Source of the DNA: Gymnorhina tibicen
Lineage: Eukaryota > Chordata > Aves > Passeriformes > Artamidae
NCBI GenBank assembly: GCA_013399875.1
Contig: VXAZ01001670.1
Location: 248,001-312,000, forward strand
Length of the DNA stretch: 64,000 nt
Reading direction: 5' to 3'
In this document: positions 1 through 10,879 of the stretch, one piece after another
How the letters are laid out: each line of letters begins with the position of its first letter
Numbering within the stretch: position 1 is the stretch's first letter
Position numbers and translations under genes: made by a program
The notes under the pieces: generated by a model
What the model was told of the DNA's origin: nothing
What the model saw: only the letters and a program-made list of their open reading frames with translations
Database searches by the model: none

Positions 1-281
1 CTCCTTATTTATTATGGACTTTTTTTCCGAGATTTCTTCTCAGGTCATGTCCTGGTTCACCCCCCACACCGTTCCACTCCACTCTTCCCTCCCTCACCCA
101 AAAGTAATCAAAGAAACCAAACGAAAAGCAACCCAAGAAACAAAACAAAACCAAACCAAAAAACCAACAATCTCCAAAATAATTTATTCCCCTCCTCCAA
201 TCTTGAAAAATTATATGTATGCTGGACACGGCCAGATCAGTTTGTTCAATATTTCTTTGTTGTTTAATAATGTTTGTATTT

Positions 282-325
<44 letters not shown>

Positions 326-712
326 AAGTAAACTGAAAAATTATTGATACAGTCAGGGATCACGAACATTGTTAAAGACTCACTTGGAGATATGAAACAA
401 GTAAGCCATGAAGTCTTCTACCTTTGCAGAAAGTTCAGCGGAGGAGGAGATTTGGAGATGTCCAAGTTCACTAACAGAGCAGAGCTGTGCGCGCCATCTC
501 CAGAACGCTAAGTGTGCTTTATAATACATTAGGGCAAAGTTTGCTGACTCCAAGTGATGACTGAGACATTAACAGTCACTGCTGAAATTTTTTCCTAATA
601 CTTTTTCCCACAAATGTTATCTCCCAATCATCTCGTTTGCTGCAATGGTTCTGATATCTCAGTTAAATCTCATTAAGTATTTATATATTTATATATAAAT
701 AAGTATTCTTTT
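1..712 (-). other. NRXN3: NRXN3 3' untranslated region (proximal part)
   Basis: Sequence just downstream of the NRXN3 stop. It is AT-rich, with an ATTTA-containing stretch at about 684-706 right after the stop and two AATAAA hexamers on the minus strand (plus-strand TTTATT at 183-188 and 8-13). Whether either is used as a cleavage signal cannot be told from sequence, and the true 3' end may lie beyond the window edge. The plus-strand open frame across 14-331 is low complexity and not credible as a gene. Confidence 0.75.
279..321. repeat. 43-nt poly-T tract (one C) in the 3'UTR
   Basis: A run of T broken only by C at 294. In the NRXN3 transcript this is A27-G-A15, so oligo-dT priming inside the 3'UTR could create a false transcript end here. 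It is also prone to length errors in sequencing. Confidence 0.95.
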
Positions 713-1638
713 TTACACATAATACTCTTTGTCCTTGTTTTTCTGCTTCTTGTGGCCGCTCTTTGAGCTCTGCTGCTTCTCCTTCACGAGCGTGCCGTTG
801 CTCTGGGCTGAGTTGCTGATGTAGTTCCGCGTCTCGTCCACCTGATAGGACCCCTCGTCCCTGTTCCTGTACTTGTACATGGCGTACAGGAGGATGAGGA
901 TGCAGAGGGCGGCAGCAGCCACAATGCCGACGACCATCCCCGTTGTGCTGCTCGACTCACGGACCACCTCTGAGGCCCCCGGAACCCGTCTGATTCCCGG
1001 CTCCGTGGGGTTTGCTGTGGGCACATTACGGAACATGGGGGAAGTGATTAGCGGGCTCTTCAGCTTTGTGCTGTCTAGCTCATAGGCAGTGGGCAACGGA
1101 AGCAAGACTATGTCAGGCTGGGGTTTGAGCTCACGGTTATTCATTTTGCCGGCTGGCAATTTGGGAACCATCCCAGTCGAGGACGAAGCTGTGGAGCGGA
1201 TCAGCTCAGGGGACAAAGACGTGGTAGTAGTCCTACCAGTTTCGGAGACTTTGTTAGGTCTAAAGTCCTTGGATTCCCACTTGGGTGCGTGTGCTTTGTA
1301 GCCACCTTCGAAGATTGAAGTGGAAAGACTCTTATCTGTTACCAAGGAGAAGGTGGTGTAAAAATCTTCATCATCAGTAGGGGGTAGGTTAGAGTCAAAG
1401 GTTTCCCCTGAGCCATACCCAGATATCACCAAGCCATCATCATCACAACCATCGCTGCCTTGGTCCGACAAGCAAGGTAACCCCGCCTCAGAGGTCATGG
1501 ACAGGGAATCTTTGGTGGTCTCAATAATGGTGAGGAGGGGGCGAAAGGTAGGGGGAAGTGTAATGAAAGGTGCACGAGTAGCAATAGGAGGGATATCTAA
1601 AGGGTCTTCTACAAGTAGAGGGATAACTAATTCACCTC
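713..1638 (-). CDS. NRXN3: Neurexin-3 terminal coding exon (SS5 long segment, transmembrane helix, cytoplasmic tail)
   Basis: Neurexin-3 is a presynaptic adhesion receptor that binds neuroligins, LRRTMs and cerebellins. This exon gives its membrane-proximal end. Translated from a split GGA codon it yields about 308 residues. First comes a Ser/Thr/Pro-rich stalk beginning [17 protein letters not shown], with an acidic patch and an SGYGSG motif (1406-1423). The shared neurexin segment [17 protein letters not shown] follows. Next is the helix [20 protein letters not shown] (878-940), then a 54-residue tail with [11 protein letters not shown] (protein 4.1-type site) and the C-terminal PDZ ligand EYYV, ending in TAA at 713-715. 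The tail variant [13 protein letters not shown] and the [14 protein letters not shown] end fit neurexin-3 rather than neurexin-1. The exon begins after a CCCAG acceptor; the ATG at 1687 lies in the intron and is not a start. Compared with the mammalian protein as I remember it, only scattered conservative changes are seen. Confidence 0.97.
1015..1052 (-). promoter_or_regulatory. NRXN3: Internal alternative 3' splice site in the terminal exon
   Basis: Inside the coding exon the minus strand reads a C-rich tract, then GTGCCCACAG|CAAACCCC, with the cut between 1015 and 1014 and a candidate branch sequence GCTAATCAC upstream. Joining the G of the 76-nt exon to CA makes GCA AAC, giving ...CEPST-ANPTEP, which matches the short neurexin-3 isoform known in mammals. 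Use of this site removes 1015-1638 (624 nt, 208 codons) without a frame change. Confidence 0.8.
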
Positions 1639-1673
1639 CTGGGATGAAAAAGAGAAAAAAACCAAGATTAGTA
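1639..1673 (-). promoter_or_regulatory. NRXN3: 3' splice site and branch point of the NRXN3 terminal exon
   Basis: On the minus strand TACTAAT (plus 1667-1673) is a near-consensus branch point whose branch adenosine (1668) lies 30 nt from the exon. It is followed by an almost uninterrupted pyrimidine tract and CCCAG. This is a strong constitutive-type acceptor for the long version of the exon. Confidence 0.85.
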
Positions 1674-1712
1674 CATTTTAATGACACAATGCACCATTTT
1701 CAGTTCACTTAA

Positions 1713-4700
1713 GGGCAAGAGAGGATCTGGGCATTATGAATAGCTGTCAGGGATCAGCTTTCTCTCTCTAGCTACACTACCAACATACTTTCCTGGGGGA
1801 GCCTTTCACTCTTCCCTCCCACCCTGCTCGGACATTGGTAAAGTGCATGATCCATTTCCTACCTATGCTAGGTATGTACAGTGAAATACCCTGAATTTTT
1901 GGGGACCCAAATTTTTTCATTTTTGAAGATACTCTCAAGTGACTCTGTGGTCATCAGTTTTTGGTAGTGATCTTTTTAAAGCATTTGGTTAGAAGACTAT
2001 TTGAATTAATTACTTTAGACTTCCATAGACTGGTGTTCTCCTAGTTGTATCTTTTACCACTCATCTTGCCAGTTTTTCCTCTTCTGATTCTTTTCATTTA
2101 AAATAACAGTGGTATTTCTTCTCTGTCATTCTAACATGCTCACCTTCTGTAGCAGTATATAAGTCCTTCCCCTAAGGCATTTCCCATTCATCCATTTCTT
2201 CTTGATCGTTGTGTGGCTTTTAAATTGTGGGAAGATTCATGAAAGTGAGGGATGGAATAAGAACCAAGTACTTACTGGGTCCATGAAGGTACAGAGCTCT
2301 ATTCAATGTTCACCTCTTTTTAATCTTTCTTTAGCATTCTGTTTGACACTAGGAATGTCCCTTTCCTTGCATCTTTTGGGGCTACTAGTATCATGCTATC
2401 TTCATCTTCCATTCTTCTTGATATTCATTTACTATAATTTGAGTAAAAATTAAGATAGATTTTATTGTGATTAACAAAAAAAAAAAACAACAACTGAATA
2501 AGGACTTTGATGAACCAAGTTAGCACTTGAGCCCAGGATTGTACGGCAGAAGTTGTCTTCACACCTACTGTTACTTCTTGACAGGCAGACATTTCTAACA
2601 CGATGGTTACCTGCCTACAGAAGGCTGAAAACAAGGTGGACTTATGGTCTCCTCTTCAAGTAGAACAATAAAGCTAAAGGTGTAACATTTGTACCTTATC
2701 ACAATATAAGCTGCAAACAAAACAAGAAAATCAGTGCATCATTTCTATGATTTGGATTCTGAGCAGCAATATTGCTACTTTTAGGGTAATAGCCCTGTGT
2801 TGTCTGTATATTATAATGTGACTGCACCTCTACTTTTGAGTTTATGGTAGTTAACACTCCACTGTTTTATTTTGTGAATTTAAAAAAAAAAAAGTGTGGA
2901 ATCTTATTATTTTATCTAATTCCTTTAGTTCTGATTATATAGTTTTCTGCTGACATACAGGTCATCAACCCTTTTTTCAGAATGAACCACTGTTTTTGAA
3001 AGTTTGTGTATAAATTGTCCCTTGGGTAATTTTTCTTTGCCTAGCCATTTAAGTAAGCGGCTTAAAATATAAATTGAAGCGTTCAGCTGACATCATGAGA
3101 GTCATCTAGATCTGTTCAAAGGAGTGCAACTCAGTAAGATGTATTCTTAATGCATAGAAATTTTGATTTATACTCACCATTGTTTCAGGAGGATGTACAA
3201 GAGGAGTTATAGTTTCTAAATAAATAATTCTGGGTTTAATTATGTATTAATAACTGCTAATGAACAATTCGGCATTGTGACAATGCTGAATGCATCAGGG
3301 TCAAAATTCTGCTCTATCAAATCTACCCTATATATTACATGCACATTTCCCACTGAATTCTGCCAGTAATGTCCAAGGAACGTCTATAAGGAATATGGTC
3401 TAAAATCGAAATCCCTTCTAAATGTATTTGGAGAGCAATATATTTGAACAAATTACACATTGAAGATAGCAATACACTGAAAAAGGTACTTAACAGTTTG
3501 ATTAAATCTGGGTAGCCAAAATAGCAGTACGGCTTATTGTTTTCCTTAATGCGAAACTAAGCGGTGACACAGTTTAATCAATCCAAACAGTCGGAATTCT
3601 CTCAGAGGTACCAGGGTAGAAATTAGGCCAAAATAAGAAATGCGGTACTTTGCATACTTTCATGCAAAGCTAGTTTTAAATTAAGATACAAATAGCCAAT
3701 TTGAACATGTAGTTTAGTTTTCTGAGCTTCCTCAGTATGTTCATATATCTCTGTTGTTACTGCAGGGAGAATGAAGAAGTAAGTATCAATGTCTCCAAAC
3801 TACATGCTTTCAAAAAAATTATGTAAAAAAGCCTAAAGTGTAGTCTGCCAAATGGCTACACTGCATTTTGTGCCCATGCATCTGAGCTGTTTTCTGAGCA
3901 ATGTAGAAACTAGAGCATGTAATATGATTTATAGATGTCCAGAAGGCCTATCCATGGCTTGAGTAGAGCATCTATAATCTGTGCAAACAGGTGGTCTCAG
4001 GATGAACTTGGAGTATGCCTTGGGGGGAAAGATCATCTGTGAGCCTGGTTAAAAAATGAATAAAAATAACAGTATTTAAGTGAGGCTTGCATCAAATTGC
4101 ATCAGTCTGGAATTTAAGTTCCAGAAAGTCAGGGATAGATAGTGTTCCTTTAAACAGTTTTTTTTGCTGTTCAATAGCAATACTCATCTGATTTTCATTC
4201 ACCATCTGTGACACTCAACTGGAAAAAAAAGTTTGCCAGCTTTTAATTGCTCATCTGGAGCCTTGAAGTGCCTTTGTTCTTAAAAGCTATTATACTGGCC
4301 TACAGCATAAGTATGTAGTTGATCTGCCACTCGTTAGAGCAATATTTTGGGTGGTTTTTGTCCAAAGAGAAGTTCTTTTGGTCCTGTTAATGATTAATTT
4401 TCTGGAAGGAATCAGACGTATCTTATGTTTAATATGAAGACTTCCTTTTGCCCCAGTAATCTTTGCATTTAAAACCAGGTCATAGTTATATAGTTCTTGT
4501 TGCAATTGAGGACTTGAGCTAATGATCAAGACTACTGGAACCATAAAAATGATCACAGCCTTCTTGAAATATTAAGTAAAGTTGATAGACTTGCTATGAT
4601 AATGGGATTTTACATAAGTGATGGAGAAAATAATGGAGCTTTTCTATGCTAGCAAGTCTGTTGGATGGAAGACAATGTAAGACAGAGTCAGGACTAAGTT

Positions 4701-7700
4701 TTATAACGCTTTCATCTCTCAATGTATGTGAGAAGAGAAATAACTTTCATACCAGGAACACTGGATTAACACCTTTGATACAATCTCATCACTAGTTTTT
4801 ATTCCAAATTGTCCAATGATCCATACTATGGTTACTTGCATATGCAAGAAATAAAGAGACTGTTTAAGGTCCTTCATTAGGAATCACTTCTCCATCATGG
4901 AGTTAATTTGTTACATTTACTTTTGTGGAGTATCATGTAGATGGTAATAATGTTTTGATTTTTCATTTTTTTTATTGTCTGTAATAGAAGAAACTGAGAC
5001 AAAAAAAGCTGTGTGACAGTAAGTCAGAAAAAGCACTATAGGTATCAAATCTGGCTTCTCTTTTATTGCATTGTTAGGCATCTATGCAAATCTCCCAGCA
5101 AACTTGAAGCTGTGGGTCTAACAGGATGCAAGCACAATGAATACTTCTTGGGGTATGTGATTTATAGAGGAATAAAAACATCCTTAAAATGGCATGATAA
5201 AAATGCCACTCAGTCTAAAAGAAATGTGTTATTTAAGGATAACAGGGAATGTAAATCCTGAAAAGCTCCCAGGAAAGTGTGAGAAATATGATCACCAATA
5301 TCTATGGAGCAAGTGCAAACTTTCATATCATACCTGCAAACAACTCTGTAACTGGTACTACATTTCTACATGTAAGAGACATGAGAGGGAGTCTGATGAC
5401 AAGCAGATTATCAGTGTGTGTGTAGGGGGAACCACCTTCACAGAAAAATGGCTGAGGGTGCAGGAAGCTGCCTGGAGCCAGTGGTCCTTTGATGGTTGAG
5501 TAGTGGTGCCTCTTGCCCAGGCCCCAAGTTGGTTTAAAGGTAAATGCTGTAAGATTTAAAAGACAAAATGGCCACTTGGTTGTAAAGAATATCTTATGCA
5601 GGATTTGGATCCTGAATGGTTTGCTATGGAAGGCAAATGTTTTATAGATTTAGATCTCTAGAAAAAGCTAAAGAGGAGCCCCTGAAAAACCTTACATGAC
5701 AATCTTGAAGGGAAATACTTTTGAGAGAGGTTTTATGTTTGTCAAGTTTTCTTTTCTCCTCACAATGTCTACCCATTTTTCAACTGCAAAATTAATGCTT
5801 TGCAGCGTTGAATAAAACTTACAGGTTCAATTTCCAAATTGCTCTGTCCTATGGAAAAAAAAAAAAGGCAAGGCTGCAACCCAGTTTGGGCTGTGGCTTT
5901 CAAACAAATATTCATGTAAGACTTAGATTCTGTTTGTGAATGATATAGGCTGTTTCCTGGAAGTTACAGGTTTTTTTCCCCCTTTTTTTCTGTTGGCTGT
6001 AAAGCACCAGTTAAAAGTGTTCACTGGTATGCTGTGAGTTCAGGATTACTTTAGCAATCCAAAGATTTCACAAGGATTTTCCAGATTTATTTTTCACCTA
6101 CTTTGTGCTTCTCCCCTAAGCAGGGAATAGATGTTTCTCAAATAGAAATATGTTTTTTAAAAAGCTCTTCTTGACAACACAATGCCAAAGAACTAAACAA
6201 AAGAGAAACAGATAAAATTGTTTCCTCTGCAGTGACATAGATGCAAAATGTATTTGCTCATCAACAGTGTAGCTGGAAAAAACCCCCCAAACCCCAAAAA
6301 ACTTGACACCAAACCAGAAGGAGCTCTGAGAGAACTGAAGTCTGTGAGGTGGGAAACCTTATACCAAACAGCCCAGTGCTTTGCTTGGCCTTCTCATTCC
6401 AGAAAGTGTGCATGTATTAATTAAAAATTAGCCTTTTAATCTAACGCATATGCTACTTTCATGGAGTTGTACTTTTCTTTAAACTACCAACAGCACTGGG
6501 GATATAAAAGTTCTGCTTAAGTCTTGGAGCTGCCCTGCTTTTTGCTTTATGAGCGTATTTATAGATATATAATTCATACCTCTGGAGCTGATCTCCAGTC
6601 AGAGTTCTCTGCCACTGGAAAAGACAGAGTGCTAAAAATTTAATAGAAGCCTTATGAACTGTGAGGATGGTGTGGGCCAGTCAGGAATGCAGAGGGCACC
6701 AAAAGTACGATAAATAAAACAACATGAAAAACTGTAGCAGCTGCTGGTTTTCATCTTTAGAGCCACAACTACTTCAGTGGAGACTCCGGCATCAAACTGA
6801 TACAGGACAAAAGGCACATAAAAGGGAAGCCTGAAAAGATTAATCTTCTCCTGATGATGATAAGGAACACACCTTATCATCTCTCTCTTTTCCAGCTGCA
6901 ACTGAAGAGCTTTAAAATGTCATCCATAAAGGCTGCACAATTCATCCATTCCTGCAGGTACCTGAAATTCTGCATCCAAAGTTTGCAATTTTCATTCTAT
7001 TCTTTTGATGCTCCTCTGAAGCCTGACTCCATTTTCAATATAAAATACTTGCCAGAGAAATAATTCCTTACCTTTTCCCGCTCTGTATCAACACAATAAT
7101 TCCTTATTAAAAGACTGAGCTCAAAAATTTCAGTCTAATGGTATTTAGTTAATTCTGCTTTGAGTCCTCTGAGGATAAAAAGAGCAAATTATTCAGAATA
7201 TAGTCTCTGATTCAAAGGAAAGATGATGCTAACACAAAACCTAGTAGATGAACATTCTCAATATTTTCTACTCTTGCAGTCTGAATTAATTGCAATTGAC
7301 AGAGAGTAGTAGAGAGAAAAACATGATTTCCATAATGCAATACTGCAACTCTTTATCTCAGATATCTCCTTTTCCTTTTAGAGACTATACAGTCCTCAAA
7401 GGGATTAGATAAAACTGTATTTCTGGTGGAGTTGGTTGAAAAGCGTTTCCTAAGCCCCTCCCCCCAACTATATTAAAAGACATCAGTAAATGCAGTGTTT
7501 CCCAACAGATGGCTCATGAGCAACAGGAAGGTACAGAGTTTGAGAGGTCATGAATCCCAAGGTGATGCTGGGCTGTCTTTCACTGATGTAAATTCTTGTT
7601 CACCTTCGTGGAGTTTCAGTGAAACAGAACCTTCCAGAGAGGTCCTGACATCATGTCTAGAAGCAAAATTCTAGAGCAAAACCAAGTATTTTGGTGCCCA

Positions 7701-8399
7701 GACACCCAGCTTCTCTGAACCAATTGAAACATGCTCTCTTCTATCTCCCACCATTATTTTAAACTTTTATGATTACCTGGTGCCAACTTCAAATTCAGCA
7801 TAATTATTTGTTGTGTTTTCAGCATCAGTTGTCCTAGGGACTTGATGGTTGAACATAATATACCTGCTGAGCACAGCATTACTATGCAAAAATGGTGAAA
7901 ACATATGTACTTAGAAAGAAGCATAGCTTTCTCTTACTTTAGACTCATTGCTTTTTGAAGAAACTAATGCAAACCTCTTTTGCATCTGTCTGCCAAATGC
8001 ATCATTTCTGGATGATGCTATCAAGTCTGATACTAATAGTAATATGGTGGGTGCATTTACCTGGTAAGAGTACACTTGAGAGTATCATTTAGACTGGACA
8101 TCGGGCACATAATCAGCAATCACAAAAATTGATATAAAATAAATAGTTTCATGGGAATAAAGTAGGAATGCTGTAGAGCTGCAGTAGGAAAACCCTGAGA
8201 ACTACCAAAATGCTAAAGAAGTCCCATAAATTTTCACTTGACATGAAGGCTACACCACCAGGCTAAATGCAATTTAAGTAGCTTGAAAAGAAGTGGCATT
8301 ACTGGTGATTCATGTGGGCAAAGGGAAAGAAAGCTTCTAGAGGGGGACTGAGAAAGAACAGAAGCAAACTGCCTCAGACTCCTTTACCCCATCCTATGC
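1713..8399. other. Intronic stretch without recognised features
   Basis: Ordinary AT-rich avian intron sequence. Only short homopolymers (for example near 2476, 2881 and 5851) stand out. I recognise no exon, repeat family or RNA gene. Confidence 0.6.
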
Positions 8400-10600
8400 A
8401 CAATACAATATGGCAATCGACAATATACAAAGAGCACATAACATAAAGGCAAATACAAACTGATTAAAAATAAATAAACTCATATATATTTTCCTAAAAC
8501 AAAACCATACACTAGAAAGTAAAAATGCCACAGCAACAAGGTCAGAGAAAGGAAAAACAGAACAAGTAATTCACTTTATCAGCAAAAGAAAGATCAAAAC
8601 CTATGAGAACTGAAAAAAATTATGAAAATCAAAAACATTATTTCCTTTAAAAAAAGTAACCAAAAATACATAAAAATATTTAGAAAGCATACCACATTGA
8701 TTTCATAACAGTCAACTTACATCAACAAATTGCCCGCATGTTTTTTGGCATGAAAGGAAAAATTTACAAAAGAAAGTTGTGTAAGAATGCTCTTGGACAA
8801 GTAGCATTGCCACATTCTTGTAACTTGCTTTTTTTCGCTGTTGTTTCTTAAAAACTTTTTTAGCAAAATGTTTATTATTTCTTTTTAAATATATTTGTTT
8901 TACAACAAAGGGCGATACAGGGAGGCAACAACACATACATCCACACCACATAACATGAAAAGAAAAAAATCTTGCACCTTAACAAATTTGAACTTGTTTT
9001 TTTTTTCTGCTGTTTTTGGTTGTATTTTTTTTATCTTATGTAAAGTTGTTAGCATATTGCAGCTGAAAAATCCTGTACAATTTATTGAATTTACTTTTGC
9101 TTGTTTGCATATCTACACGTATAATGTTTTTTGAAAAGCACAGTTTGTTGCTTTTTTTGCCTTTTTTGGTCAATTTGATATATATTTTTTTAAACATTTT
9201 CTTTTTTTCTATAATTTTTGTGTGTGTGTGTTTTAAGGAATGGATGACTGCACATAAAATTTTAACAATGCTAAAGAAAGGGGTGGTGAAGGGGAACTTA
9301 TGGGAAGAAAAAATGCTTAGGGTGGATGGAGTGGGGGTGTAAAAATCTATGAGTGTACTACACAGGAGATGAAGATGATGGGAGTGAATGTGTAAGTCAG
9401 TTGCCATGTCCATGTAAGGGCGGTACGGAGTGATCTAGCAGCATTAGAGCTTCTGGCTGTAAGGAAGGGATGGGCAATATACAAAAACAAATGAGCATAT
9501 TCATGCCCATCAACAAAAAGAAAGAACAGAACTCTAACATTGACAATCTCACAAACCCTAAGCTGCAACTTCTTCAACATGCAAGTTACAAAAAAATTAA
9601 TAATTATAAATATTAATATTTACATTTTCATTAAAGGTTCTCAAATTATAAAAACAGTTAAGACTTTTCCCTACTAAAAATAGCAGTAAAAATACATAAA
9701 CTAATAATAATAATAATAGTAGTAATAATAATAATAACCAGAGAGTAAAACAAAAAAACCAAGGAAACTAGTTTTATGCATTGGAATTAGAACAACTTCA
9801 TCTGTAGCTACCCACAGCCTTCATCTTCTAAGAATCATCTTTTCTGAAGTCCATCAAATTGACATCAGTATTCTCAGCAATTTGAGACAATCATTTCTTG
9901 AGCACATCAAATGAATGTTTCGAATATAAAGATTCTGTTTGCACACTCTGTCCCCACTCTCAAATTAGACTGCTTTTATATTCAGATTCTCTGGAGAATC
10001 TCAAAAATACAGCTGTAGGATTCTGCCAGTGAAGTAGTTCCTTATTTAAAGACAGAAATAGAGGGAAAAAATTGCAGAAAACAATTCATAACTCTTTTGT
10101 TTTGTTTGTTTTTTTTTTCATTATTAGATTGGAACAAACCAAATCTAAGATAGAAATTCAACCATTGAAAAGAAATACACCAAAATATAACTATGTAGAG
10201 ATATACTAAAAAAAAAAGCAAAAAATGAAAAAGAGCACTCTGTTCCCAGGAAGAAGGGAGATAAGAACAATTGCTGGATTTTGAAATTTTATTTTTAAAG
10301 AAAAAATTATTCCACACACTTTCAAAGATGAACAAACCAGATGCACACATTGAAAGGAACAGACAAAGCAGTCTAGGGACACTTTCATAATTTGAATTTT
10401 TTAAAAACAATTGGAATCTCTTTCCTTCCATCCCCCTCCCATTTAAATATGTTTTCAATTGTTGGCTAAAAACCCCACCACCATTGAGTGTTGCTTTTTT
10501 TTTTAATACATCTTTTTTTTTTAATCACTTATTTTTAAAATAAACATGGAGGAGAAAAAAAAGACGTGCAGTCTGGATGTACGTCATAAATAGACATAGA
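8400..10600. other. AT-rich, homopolymer-dense domain
   Basis: Dense A and T runs on both strands, a short TG repeat near 9219-9231, an (AAT)n array and many T6-T9 tracts. Open frames of 125 to 138 codons on the minus strand here are hydrophobic low-complexity products of T-richness. Texture resembles a long 3'UTR, but no supporting exon is seen. Confidence 0.5.
9702..9737. repeat. (AAT)n microsatellite, interrupted
   Basis: About a dozen TAA/TAG triplets in a row, broken by two AGT units near 9718-9723. Confidence 0.9.
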
Positions 10601-10740
10601 AAAAGATAGAAGAAATTGGCTGAGATCGACAAATGGGTTATATAATAGCTTAATTTTACTGTAGGATGTTAATAATAATGCATGCTTAAAGTAAGTTGCA
10701 TTTAGGGAAAGTAGAAAAACAGAAGAGCAAGCAAGGATTT

Positions 10741-10779
10741 GGGGGGCGGGCAGGCAGAGGGGAAGGGGCGGGGAAGGGG
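10741..10779 (+). other. G-quadruplex motif
   Basis: Four runs of four G separated by AA, C and AA (10759-10779), preceded by further G runs (10741-10750). The G-rich strand is the template strand for NRXN3 transcription. It stands at the edge of the AT-rich domain at 8.4-10.6 kb. Confidence 0.75.
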
Positions 10780-10879
10780 TGAACCATCCATGCCTCTCCA
10801 GAAAGGGCAAAGCACATTCCAGCGGGATCTCTGCAATTCTGGGGGTGGTCAGAAGGGGAAAAGGGTGAGGAGAAATTAT

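Noticed and set aside
14..331. 105-codon plus-strand frame at the left edge
   Set aside because: Lys/Gln/Phe low-complexity translation of A-, C- and T-rich 3'UTR, ending in poly-Phe from the poly-T tract.
784..1301. Open frames overlapping the NRXN3 terminal exon in other frames and on the plus strand
   Set aside because: They are shadows of the GC-richer coding exon. The NRXN3 frame itself matches a known protein throughout.
10042..10458. 138-codon minus-strand frame rich in Phe and Leu
   Set aside because: Lies in the homopolymer-dense AT domain; composition explains both its length and its membrane-like look.
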